In this document: positions 10,997-21,741 of the stretch, one piece after another | Layout: the number at the start of each line of letters is the position of its first letter | How positions within the stretch are numbered: the first letter of the stretch is position 1 | Source of the DNA: Rhizophagus sp. LPA8_4_AMF | Lineage: Eukaryota; Glomeromycota; Glomeromycetes; Glomerales; Glomeraceae | Direction of reading: 5' to 3' | DNA length: 27,275 nucleotides | Assembly (NCBI GenBank): GCA_021464525.1 | Contig: JADRCO010000738.1 | Location: 1-27,275 of the forward strand | Program-made: the position numbers and the translations under genes | Notes under the pieces: model-generated | Told to the model about the DNA's origin: nothing | Seen by the model: only the letters and a program-made list of their open reading frames with translations | The model's database searches: none

Positions 10997-11180
10997 TTTT
11001 CCGTAAATTATTTCAATTTAAGTCGCTGTTTTTCCTTCGAAAAAATGCTCAAAGGTACTTCCGTTTAAGAGTTTGCCTTAATGTATAGACAGACGTACAG
11101 TACAGATGATTATCATATCAGCTGATGTTTGTTGATTTTTTATTAGTATGTACAGTACAATGAATGAATCCATATTTAGT
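10997..11180 (-). promoter_or_regulatory. Conserved upstream block of copy B
   Basis: The ATG is preceded by a leader closely similar to those of A and C (AAATT-AAATAATTTAC-GAAAA). Then come TTCGAA, CTCAAAGGTAC, and TCAGCTGATGTTTGTTG at 11118. The conservation may reflect either recent duplication or retained promoter function. Confidence 0.4.
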
Positions 11181-11256
11181 TTCTAGTATGAGAGTTTCAC
11201 CAATATTTTTTTTTGCATTCATTGAAATTCAACGAATGATATTTTCTTCACGCTAT

Positions 11257-11349
11257 CCCTATACGTATTTTTTTATTCCATGCTATTTCCGTAAATGTAT
11301 CATATTCCCGGAATTTTTACAGAAATTACGGGATAAAATTTTTACAGGG
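11257..11349. mobile_element. 93-bp near-palindromic MITE
   Basis: It begins CCCTATACGTATTTTTTTATTCC and ends GGGATAAAATTTTTACAGGG, with ATTTCCGTAAAT/TTTTTACAGAAAT also pairing inside. The whole element can fold as one hairpin. It is a close relative of the element at 7661-7847. No clear target-site duplication was seen. A plus-strand open frame across it (11164-11430) is not called. Confidence 0.65.
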
Positions 11350-13568
11350 TCTTTGTTTCGTAATGCTCTTTACCTATTGTATAATTTTATTAACTGTCGA
11401 AAAACACGAGTATTAAAACTAAAAAATTAGGGCAGTAGTCAATAAAAAAAGGGGAAGTTCAAATTTGGGCAAAAAATTTTTTTATTGGTTCACTTTACAA
11501 AATTAGCTTAATAAAAAATTCATCTTTAAACTGATGCTTAAAATAATGGGTATCGTATAAATACGTTATTTGAATACCAGCTTAAGTGAATTAGATTTAA
11601 AATAAAATAGTATCCTTCTTTAAATACCCCTCTTTATCGAAATGTATTGCAATATTGCGAAAAATTATGAGTGATTAAAAAATAATTTCTCGCAACGCTT
11701 ATTATCACCGTCTATTAGCTCAAAGATAAATCCAAGCGCTTAATACCATATAGTACTATAGTTCCGAAATTAAGCACTTTTTTTTTTGTTATAGGGGTTG
11801 TGCAATATACATCATGTATTAGTGTTTTAACTAGTGAAAGGTGCAATATTTATCATATTGGACCAATTAGTGTATCAGTCGAAGAAAATATATTGAAGCT
11901 ATTAGGAAATGAAAAAGAGTATTATTACATTTTATTAATAAAATTCACTATAATTGATGTTGGATCGACTGAACAATGGAAAAATCACATAATGATAAAG
12001 TCAGGGATTAATTTGCTTATTTTTTTTTAAACTATTTGAGGTTGGGTGTTAATTTTGCGTATTAACCCTATTAAAAACCCCTGCGTAGAGAAAAAAATTT
12101 TAACTTTATATATCAGATATATATTTTAATCTTATAACCGAAACTAGCCAGTACTTTACACTGAGTACCCACCGCAGCACCGTTCTGTGGGTTTGGTTTG
12201 TAGACCTCTTCTAAAGGCTGATAGAGTGCCATGTTACTATGTTGATGTTGAGGAGTTTTTAGGAATAACAGATAGAGCAGGGTCCAAGTGGCAGCGTTGA
12301 GGGACAGGTTGACCGATGATGGGGGGAAGCTGAGCGATATATCCTACTATGATTATATTAATATGCATTTTCTTTTACAAATTGAATTAGAAACTAATCA
12401 TAAATCAATTTTTTTATTTTTATTTATTTTTTATAAAAAAAAAAAATTATTTTTTTTTTAAAAACATTATCAAATTTTAAAGGAATATTTTCACGAGTTT
12501 TCACAAGGAAAATGTCATGATAAAGAAACTTCAAACAATTTTTTCTTGATCTGATATTCTTACAAGAGATCTTCCATAAGGTAATGAAAGAAATTTTACA
12601 CCTTGTTGCCTTATTTAATACAAATTGAATTATAAGCTGAAAAAATAAAAACAATAGAATTAATTTATAATTATAAAAAAGGGGCTTTTTTACGATGCAC
12701 TTACATAATAAAAAATATTACGTAGTATATTTTATTTTACATTTACTGTTAGCTAATTTTTTTTAATTTATTAATGACAAAAAATTCTATATAATCATAC
12801 CCTTTTTCCTATGTAGGGTGGGTGGGGCAAAATAATCAAAGAATCGAAATCGATTAGGAATAGATTAGGAATAGTTTACCTACTCTATAATCTATACTGA
12901 TTACTGATTACTGAGTATTAAGAAATTAAATTTACAACGAACTTTTTTCCCATTTCGTCCACGCAGATCCAACCTAAAAAGAATATACATTGCAAGTGTT
13001 ATGATGATCCTAACTCAAGAACCTCACGGGAACTTCTATTTAATTCTTTTTCGCTATACTTTAATAATATTCCACTTTATTAAGAATTGTAAAACAACAC
13101 ACAGAATAATCATTTAAGGAAAAAACAACCACATAAACTCTATTCTACGATAACATAATCATATGTCATATGTAATTATAGTTTTACTCATACAGTATGT
13201 ACATCTTAGACTTTTAAAGTGACCTTTTTAAAAAAAATTGCGATTTTTATGAAAAATACCCTGGAATCCATGATAATTGATTATTGATAAAGTCATACTT
13301 AAGGAATTTCGAATACTGAAGCGAAATATTAGATTAAATGTAGGAAAATAAACGATAGTTAGGAAAGAACCTTAATTTGTCTCGTCATTTCATCGCAAGA
13401 AACAATTCGGATAAGTGATCATCAATAATTTTTTGCTGATATGCACAATGATGCAATGTACAACGACAATTTTTGATTTATCGCCCAAAATGTAAAGACA
13501 AAACCAAATACAATCCAGGTTATTAGGAAAAAGAATCTGTTTTATACTTGCTTCTGTATAAACGTAAT
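11350..13568. other. Spacer between copy B and the GTPase gene
   Basis: The upstream-flank homology to copies A and C continues to about 11720. A frame at 11800-12030 (plus), preceded by a TTTGTTATAG acceptor-like site, has protein-like composition (CNIYHIGPISVSVEENILK) but no recognised domain. Bases 12150-12345 are less AT-rich than the surroundings and look like a remnant of another element. Near 12860 GATTAGGAATA is repeated in tandem. The rest shows nothing I can support. Confidence 0.4.
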
Positions 13569-14435
13569 ATGAACAGAATAACTCACATAGTTCTTTGTGG
13601 ACGTACTGGAGATGGCAAGTCTTCTATTGCTAACATGCTGATTCAAGGAGACATTTATCGAGACAGAGAAAACATATTCGACGTTGGTAATGCTGCGTTA
13701 GGAGAAACTAGAGAACTTACTTATGCACGCGATGTAAGATTTGGAGTATTTGATTTGATAGGGTTAGGCGAATTATCTTCTGGAGGTGTCCCACATGATG
13801 TAGCCATCAAAAATATAAGAAACCATTTTTCAACGAATGGGCTTCCATTAAACTATATATGTTATGTTAAAAGGAGCAGAACTACCGAAGAAGATATTCA
13901 TTTGTTCGGTATATTTAAAAAGATCTTTAAGGAGGGAGAGAAAAATTTCATTATCATTGTCACCCATACAGGACCGAGTTGGACTGATAATGAGGAGAAT
14001 GTGAATGAAACAAAGAGAAATTTTGGAGATTATCCAGTTATCTCAGTCGATTTTCCCAATAACATTGACGAAGATTACGCTGAGATTGATCGAAAAAAAA
14101 GGGCAACCAATTTGCAACATTTAGTTGCCAAATTGACAGAATTAAATTATAGCGGTAATAATCCAGAGATTCTCAGCTCATCTCAAGTGATTGAGAATAG
14201 CTTATCAAATTTCATTAACGCCGTGCCAGTTGCCGGTTCATTATATCAACTGACTGCTTCTGGTGTTTACCTTATGTCGGGAAAGCCAAATGTTGCAAAA
14301 AAACGATTTGTGAATGGAGCCTTCGGGATTTTTCTTGATGGTGTCTCTTTTGGGGCGGGTAAGCCAATGATAATTGTAGCAAGCATAGGTCTGAGAGTTA
14401 CCGGAGTATTAGTTGAAAAATCTACAAAAACTTAG
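13569..14435 (+). CDS. AIG1/GIMAP-like GTPase
   Basis: A single-exon frame of 288 aa. I chose the ATG at 13569 because the in-frame codons before it have no upstream ATG and the P-loop then begins at residue 11. Visible motifs: G1 GRTGDGKSS (11-19); a G2-type Thr in GETRE (T47); G3 DLIGLGE from D62; a candidate G4 at VTHTGPSW (131-138), where NKxD-like residues are replaced; and a G5-like SVDFP (159-163). The C-terminal 70 residues are Gly/Val-rich and hydrophobic (AGSLYQLTASGVYLMSG) and may bind membrane. AIG1-family GTPases in animals and plants oligomerise on membranes and are linked to immunity; the role in fungi is unknown. The gene is convergent with copy C, and its own decayed duplicate faces copy B. 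Confidence 0.85.
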   Translation: MNRITHIVLCGRTGDGKSSIANMLIQGDIYRDRENIFDVGNAALGETRELTYARDVRFGVFDLIGLGELSSGGVPHDVAIKNIRNHFSTNGLPLNYICYVKRSRTTEEDIHLFGIFKKIFKEGEKNFIIIVTHTGPSWTDNEENVNETKRNFGDYPVISVDFPNNIDEDYAEIDRKKRATNLQHLVAKLTELNYSGNNPEILSSSQVIENSLSNFINAVPVAGSLYQLTASGVYLMSGKPNVAKKRFVNGAFGIFLDGVSFGAGKPMIIVASIGLRVTGVLVEKSTKT

Positions 14436-14460
14436 AATTTTTTTTTTTTCTATTTTTTTT

Positions 14461-14760
14461 TTTGACTTTATTACTTATGTTTTGGAATTCATATCATTGT
14501 ATATAAGTATGTTTATGAGAATTGAATCATTAAAAATCATGTAAGGAGAGAAGAAAAAACTGTATTATGTGAATATTTAGTTATCTCGATAATTTATTAT
14601 TTCTTATTTGTAAGTTGTTTTGGCAACTTTACAACCTTATTTTAATATTATCAGATGTGTCCAACATGACTTATAGTGATAGAAATTATTACTGTGTTCC
14701 CGAAAAAAATAAATAAATAAATAAATAAAAATTATAAAAATTAAAAATTTTTTTTTTTTT
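14461..14760 (+). promoter_or_regulatory. 3' UTR of the GTPase gene with ATAA microsatellite
   Basis: Bases 14470-14700 match the remnant 3' UTR at about 7858-8070, which supports its being transcribed or at least duplicated flank. AATAAA motifs occur repeatedly within the (ATAA)n tract at 14709-14730 and could act as poly-A signals. Poly-T and poly-A runs follow. Confidence 0.4.
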
Positions 14761-14887
14761 ATAAAAAAATAAAAAAAAGAAAATTTTACGAAACTTATTA
14801 AATCACATGTTTATCCTAAAGAACTAGCTTGTAATATGCAGATAATCATTATTTGATATCACAAATATTTTAAATATTTTGCATTTA

Positions 14888-15064
14888 CAGAAGAACATCT
14901 CAAATATCGGGACCATACTTTACAAAAGATGTATTATCGGCCTGAAGGTTAATATCAAACTGCTAAAGAAGGCCAGATATGAATTCACTCTTGCAGAAGT
15001 TGAAGATTGGCTAAACAAACAGGGCAGATTTACATCAGATTTACAAGCCTTTTCTGAAGTTTAA
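14888..15064 (+). pseudogene. Retroelement integrase N-terminal region, remnant
   Basis: In one frame the sequence reads EEHLKYRDHTLQKMYYRPEG then a stop. In the next frame it continues KKARYEFTLAEVEDWLNKQ. Together these resemble the segment upstream of the rve integrase core in retroelement proteins, where a YxPxGYxxxxKL stretch leads to a helix ending in WLxxQ. No catalytic core follows. The resemblance is from memory of the family and is short, so it is a tentative call. Confidence 0.4.
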
Positions 15065-16330
15065 TCAAGTGAAAAAGTTGGATCTGAAGCAGTGATCACT
15101 CGATCGGAAGAATTTTATTTTTTATAATTGAATATATCAAAGAAAATTCTCCCACTGAGGCATTAATTGATTTTGGTGCAAATGTTAGGCAAAAATTATT
15201 AGCGACATTATAAATCTTGTAAACTAAGATTTAAATACTGCATTTGCAATAAATCACGTGGGTTGTTCACAGACAAATCACGTGTGGTCTTTGATGCGAA
15301 TATACAAAACATATTAGATTATCTATATCATATCCTGAAAATATAGGAAGTATCACTCACCGATTTAAAACTTCTATCATGTTTAACATCAATATCAAGT
15401 ATTTTTTCATTAAAATTTCAAAGTTTTTCATATTGAATCATATATTTTTCGTCGGCCACCTTGAATCTTTCCTCAATAAACTCGGATCTTTCCTCAGTAA
15501 ACTTTTGGACAACATATCAAACTTCATATCAAACTTCATACCATATCATTGATATTATAAGTTGAAAGGTATTAGTAATTTCATATAAAACATTTAATTG
15601 TTTATATTTTTGCATACATTTTTTATTTCGATCACTTCATTTATAGCCTGATATCCTCCAGATAAAATTGATATTAGTGCTACAATAATCGATATGTAGA
15701 ATGGGATTGGTTTAATTCTATTGGTTAAAGTCTTTGAATTTGTAATATCTAATATGTTTTTAAAATAGCTTATTTGATCCTGTGATATTTCTGAAGACAA
15801 TCTAAGATGTGAAATTTGTTAATATTGCAGTTTAACTTGGCAAAAGAATGTAAAATTTTTTAAGGATGAAAACATTGTTATTAAAAAGTTGTGGTTGTTG
15901 GAATGAAACGAAAAGAAATACGGGAAAAAAAATTACTGCAATCATTTTTATATTTAACTATCATATTTAACTCATTCGATTATCTGAACAATGGTTGCAC
16001 GCAATGATTGGTCACGTAATGCCATTCAAGATTAAATTTGGCTAATAAAAGCAAAGCAATATCTATACTAGGAGTGCTTAAACTGCGAACTAGTTTTAAC
16101 GTTGATGGGAAGCAAAAAAGCATTGATCCAAGCGAATGCTTATATTAGGTTACGCAACTATTGATACATAACTCGTTACTCATTAGCAGTTAGTCCGAAG
16201 TGTTAACGAAGGAATGTATACTTCTACGCTTGATGATAACGTTATCCGGTAATTCGAGTCTGTGATTGGCCTTTCTCTCTGTTCAGGCTTGTGCGACATA
16301 TTAATTTTCGCGTACATATATATATATATA
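15065..16330. other. Spacer with a possible decayed membrane-protein gene
   Basis: On the minus strand at 15800-15594 a frame starting from TTG contains KTLTNRIKPIPFYISIIVAL, a likely membrane helix. Downstream at 15520-15365 the minus strand reads EERSEFIEERFKVADEKYM, coiled-coil-like, then meets a stop. No intact gene can be built. ACAAATCACGTG occurs twice (about 15253 and 15281). A short TA run precedes the next element. Confidence 0.35.
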
Positions 16331-16750
16331 CAGTCTAACCTCGATATACCGATAGTTTATATACCGATAATTGACATATACCGATGAATTTCCTTTGTCC
16401 CGTTTCACAATTAATAAAAAAACCTCATTATACCGATATTATATATAATTTCACGATATAACATATATCGATACAATTCCTTTGTCCCTTTATAGTAATG
16501 TATATGAACATATACCGATATTTTGGTTACACTGGTACTTAATTTTGCCCAGCACTGTAAATTTGGCTGAGTTAACGATCATGAGTGTTGAAATTGTTAT
16601 TGGTTGGCCAAAAAGTTAATCATGATAATGCTGGTAAAAACTAGATTTTGGCCCGCATTATAATTTGCCACCGAATTATATGTACCGATATTTTGATATA
16701 CCGATATTTTTTTCCAAAAACAGCTGTATCGGTATATAGAGGTTTGACTG
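16331..16750. mobile_element. 420-bp pogo-like MITE with ATACCGATA internal repeats
   Basis: The left end CAGTCTAACCTCGATATACC and the right end read inward, CAGTCAAACCTCTATATACC, are inverted repeats of about 24 bp. They are flanked by TA runs, consistent with TA target preference. The word ATATACCGATA (or its complement) recurs near both ends: 16344, 16360, 16374 and 16428 on the left, and 16505, 16680, 16697 and 16726 on the right. There is no transposase. Confidence 0.8.
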
Positions 16751-17444
16751 TATATATATTGTTGCTGTCTCATTCAAGGAAACGCCAAAATGCCAAATGC
16801 TTTTTACAATGAGGATAATCGTAAAATAAGCCTGAATGGGCTGTAAAAGGAACTTATAATTGATATTAGTAATAATATTTCATCCGAACTTTGTAATTTT
16901 GAGAACTACACAAGTTAGCCAACTTTGAACTTGCGCTGTAGAATCGCTATACCAAAAGGAATCAAAATTCCGTATTCATACGAACGGAACGGTAGGTTCT
17001 TGTGTTATTATTAAATTATATGTAATTTTCCCCGAATTTTACTAATTAAATTTATGGTTTACTGACAGATCACAAATTAAGGTTTATCGCTATTTATAAT
17101 ATTTTTTTGCTCCGAACCCTTTTAACCGACATAAAAATTCTCTAGTGTAGATAATATTATTTAGCGATACTGGTTTTACCACTCTACTCCAACGGCGTGG
17201 CGAGTAGAGTATTAATTTTATATTATCAGGGCAAAGTTGTAGTAAAAATAGGCGTGTGCGATAAAAATAAAACACGGTTTTGATTCTCATTAAAAAAAGT
17301 CATAAAAATTTTAAAATAATTTGTATTTTATTAATTATAAACTATTCTATCAAAAAGAGATATGAAATAATTAATGGCATTTAAATCAGTCATTTAATAC
17401 AGTTAGTTATACAGTATAATTATGCTCTAGATGAAGACAATGAT
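16751..17444. other. 3' flank of copy C
   Basis: From about 17075 the sequence matches the 3' flank of copy B (GTTTATCGCTAT, TTTTTTGCTC-GAACCC, CTCCAACGGCG). From 17315 it carries the shared 3' UTR, with AATAAA on the minus strand at 17327-17332. Bases 16751-17075 hold nothing identifiable. Confidence 0.5.
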
Positions 17445-19943
17445 CTACACTTTTCTTTTTTTACGCGATGGAGAATCAGGATCAGATTCAGATGATTTTT
17501 CATTCAAAAGCACATCTAAGCAGTTGACTAGATCCGTTGTATCATAACGTGCTTCTTTTGGCATTCCAACAAGTTTCAAAATACCATCCTTAATTACAAA
17601 GAATCGGAATGGTCAAGGCGAATATAATTTCAAGAACGTGTTATCCATTGTATCAGCAAGTACAGGAATCTCAAGTTGAGTAGCTTTAACCATTGTACGT
17701 GCAGCTGTTAATCGTTCTTCTAACGTGCGGTGTTCCCTAACTTCTACAATATTACCAATAGGCCAAACATCACTGGCGTGTGCTTCACGAATTTGAATCA
17801 TATAAAAGTCTACATCTTTCTTATATAGACTATAAATATCATTGAGCACATGTGATATGTATCGATATAAAGGACAGGTATATGATCCTGCAAGAAGAAC
17901 AAAGAGTCGTTTTGGTTGGTAGAGTGAGCGCAATTGAATTATAGTTTTATCATTCTTTAGGGGAACTAGTGAACAATCAGGTGCCAGCATTCCTTCTTTG
18001 AGTATTCCAAGTGAAGCAATATTGTTGCGAACGTATACTTGAGTTGTACGAAATGCAGGATCGTCTGAAAAAAAAGAAAGCAATAAGAACATTAAAATGT
18101 ACAAATACAATAGCAAAAAAAGAACAAACCCCTTTTTACCTTGATAAAGTTGTGGAGCACGTCGTAATAATTGTACAGCTTCACTCGAGTAGCCAAATTC
18201 TCGAACCAAATCATGTTGCATTTGATCGATAACATCCATCCAGTCCTTTCCAGATGTAGGATCACTTCCAACCTTGTAATATTGTTGTTGTAGTTCTGGT
18301 GAAAACCTTCGCTTTTCTTCTTCTTGTAGCAAGGTTAACATCTCTTCCTTTTTCGTTGGAAGTATTGGTAAGATGGTAACAGGGTTAACGGGAATATCTT
18401 TTGGAAAATCATCTGGATTTTCTGGATCCAATATTTCCGAAAAATTATGCTGCTCGTCATGAAGCAACTTGGATATTTTGATACACTCATAACACAAGTC
18501 ATAATCAAGACATTCTGAACACTTATATCTGTGAGAAACAAACCGATACAAAAAGAGAAATAATAAATATTAATGACCATAAAAGATTGATTAAACTAAT
18601 TATTTACCTTGCTCCTTTCCATTCACTTTTGCCACAATAATTACAAGCAATACTGGCATGAACCTTATCATGTAAATATTTTCCAGGAACCTGCATGTAT
18701 TGCATAAGTGATGGCAATGCATTAAAATCTATACGCCCACTGGTTTCTTGAAACATTCCTCCGCGTAATCTAAGTACGAGACTTAATGTTCTTTCACTTG
18801 GTGTATCAGCAACTTGAGGAAAAAGGTTTTTACATACTGACAAAACAATGTTTTTTCCGGTTAATGTTTTCACATGAATCAGAGAACTATTTTCAGCTAG
18901 AACTAGCTCCAATGTTATTTGAGGTGATCGATATTTTACCCCCTCTAACCAATAGCTATCATCTCGAATATTACACTGTCTCAGTGTACTAGAACCACGC
19001 AATTGATATTCGCCAAAAAAAGACGTTGTTTATAACAAAGAATACCTTCACATTCCTGAATCATTTGTTTAACTTCATAGATAGTGTCATCTTCAGTTAC
19101 AGAAAGTTCTATGACTTTTCCATCTTGAGTTTTCACATTAAGCTTAAATGGAACCATAGTTAGTTCCAATGTTGACCCATTTTGAATATTATAACTTTTC
19201 AAGGTGCTAGAATCATGCAATTGTTCTCCACAAAAAAGGAGGAGTTGTCTATGAACATGAATAAACGCATGTTTCCAAACCATTTCTTTAACATCATGGA
19301 TAGTATTACTTTCATCTAGATAAACTTTTATAACTCTTCCATCTTTCGTTTTCACATAAAGTTCAATCGATGCTAGAATTAGCTCTAATGTTGATTCTTT
19401 TTGAATATTATAATTTTTCAAGGTGTATGAATCATCCAATCGTTTTCCACCAAAAAAAAGGAGTTGTTTACAAACAGGAATGCCTTCACATTTCTCAATC
19501 GTTGATTTAATAATATAGATACTTCTATTATAATTTCCAGATACATGAAGTTCTATAACTTTTCCATCCTACATTTTCACATAAAGTTTAAGAAGTCGTT
19601 CTATTTGGACACGGTCTCCTTCCTAAGAATGAAAAAGAATAACGTTGCATAGGTACAACTTTTTATTCACATTTATCTACAATTAATAATTTCATAAATA
19701 CTTCGTATAAACACCCACCTTAAATCCTAGATTTTTAAGAGTATCAGAACTTTGTAAGTCTTGTCCGTTACAATTAGTGAACTTGTAGTCGAAAGCATCT
19801 TTAACATGAGCTTTAAAGCATTTCAGCAATAGCTCAATGGTAGTATCCATTGTTACATTTGCTTTATAACTATAATACAAACTGAGATCTTCAATGTAAA
19901 CAGAAAAGACAGGAGGGAGATTCGGCACTGAAATCAAATACAT
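17445..19943 (-). pseudogene. Copy C: broken ubiquitin-like/ZZ/deiodinase-like gene
   Basis: The exon layout matches B: 19943-19719, 19622-18608, 18528-18140 and 18064-17445, with introns of 96, 79 and 75 nt and intact GT-AG ends. Lesions: CAG to TAG at 19571-19569 early in exon 2; loss of one base in a T run (complement of A7 at 19015-19021, where A and B have eight), which shifts the frame in the third ubiquitin-like repeat; and TGG to TGA at 17615-17613 in the deiodinase-like domain. The third repeat also has about 13 extra codons near 18920-18958. The ZZ ligands, [16 protein letters not shown] and the basic RKKRKV tail are otherwise retained. It probably lost function recently and is nearest to copy B at the 3' end. 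Confidence 0.85.
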
Positions 19944-20110
19944 TTTTTTGTAAAATTATTTTAATCCAAGGCGTTGTTGTTCCTTCGAAAAAATGATCAA
20001 AGAACTAAGATACTGCCGTACTGAAAACTTTAAGGGTTCATAGACAGACGGGGTACAATACATGTTTATATAACCCGATGTAATATATAATAAGGTAAGT
20101 GATTAACCTT
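19944..20110 (-). promoter_or_regulatory. Upstream block of copy C
   Basis: The leader and the TTCGAA-containing box before the ATG match those of B. The distal GCTGATGTTT element has diverged here (CCCGATGTAA near 20073), in keeping with the coding sequence being a pseudogene. Confidence 0.35.
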
Positions 20111-21741
20111 AAATCCATATTTAGTTTAATAATATCCTGGTACGTGCATTCATCTACTTTATTTCGTGATGCTAATATATAATTATACATTTGCTGTAGC
20201 ACTAACATGTATTAAAACCCGTGATAAACAATTCCTACTTAAATTAACGTGTGTCGTATAAAAATCATGTTATGTGAAAAGCACCTTAAGTGATTAAATT
20301 TAAAATAAAAGCATCATTTTCTCTTATAAGACGCATATTTTGATGACGTAATATTGCGTAACATCATATGATCATTTGAATGATTACTTGTGCGACAAAA
20401 ATTATTTCTCACTTTCCACTCGCATAATAGCATTTATAGCATTTATCATCATTAAGAACACTCTCGGAGTTATGAACTATTTCCGAGGAACTATTTCTGA
20501 CCGAAGTGCACTTACATAGCAATTACCGAGTTTTAGTATTAAGCGGTTGTGTGGGTGATAAAAGCCTATAAACACGCATAAACTTCAGCGTCATTGTAAA
20601 TGCCGAGTTTAATGCATATTCACGTCTTTTTCTCGAACGCAAAAATTTAGCGTTAGAATGCGTTGCATATTCTTCTGTTTCGATTTTAACATGAATGAGA
20701 TCAGAAGACCGTATTTAAAAAGGAGCATATTAAATTTTTTGATATTTTTTACATTGTACCAATACGTTTTTGCTAAGACTTTTTTTATGTTTAATGAGTT
20801 ATATTCAAAACCTCTAATTTTTTATTGACTTACAACTTGATCACATCAAGCAATAGAGGAAGAACTTTGGATAGAGATGGTTCATCAAGCAATCTCATCA
20901 GTTATGTATCTATAATCTTAAGGCAATATCTCTCCAGGCAAAGTTTCTTACGGAGCCAAGAAATTACTCATTGAACAGGATGAACGTCCCTGAATAGTGA
21001 GCGACATTATATTAGACCGCAATTAAAAGATATGTTTTCCCTCGGACGCGTGGAGGGTGAATGGACTTTAGCCTAATAATAGTGATTATAGTTCTACACT
21101 TCATCCCTATGTGAGGTTGATCTATACGTAACAATGGCAAAAATACACAAATAGTAGTATTTAAATGTATTTATAAATAAAGGTATAAATAATTTAAGTT
21201 TTTATTATTTGAAGTACAAAATTATTTTAATAAAATTATTATCTGTTTACAAAAAATTTTTTATAATTCGAATCTCTATTCTTATAATAAATATTTGTTT
21301 AAATTACATAATTAACATTATTGCTTTACTATTTTTATGTTGCACCTTTCTTTGTTCTGAAGCGTAACGGAGAAACTCATTTCTACGTACAGACAATGTC
21401 CCACGTGTAATGACCAATCAAAACCGTTACCTTGTGTTATCTTTAATACCCTTTACTATATTATATTACTATTTTTATGCCATTATTATTTTTGATAACA
21501 ATTTAATTACGCAAAAATTTTGCCAATTACAATATCTGTAAATCTTGCAATTTTCAAATTATTACTAATCCTAACTTCACATTTATAATTCAATTTTACA
21601 TACTGTATAAATTAATTTTCATACATGTATATTTTTTATACTTAAATAAAACTTAATATTAAGAAATGCTGATTCCTAACTGTTAAATTATTTTCTTGCT
21701 TCATTTTTGCTGTGCAGCAGATGATCTTGTATTTTCAGGTA
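20111..21741. other. Spacer between copy C and the kelch gene
   Basis: The duplicated upstream flank can be followed to about 20430 (GATTACTTGTGCGACAAAAAT matches 6144). Past that I find no gene. Bases 20830-21110 have a more balanced composition and could be an old element remnant. Bases 21110-21741 are AT-rich and form the 3' side of the kelch gene. Confidence 0.4.

Noticed and set aside
17613-17615. TGA in the deiodinase-like domain of copy C as a selenocysteine codon
   Set aside because: Deiodinases do use TGA for Sec, but this TGA falls at the Trp of the SPWPFR segment in copies A and B, not at the active-site Cys. It is a nonsense change.
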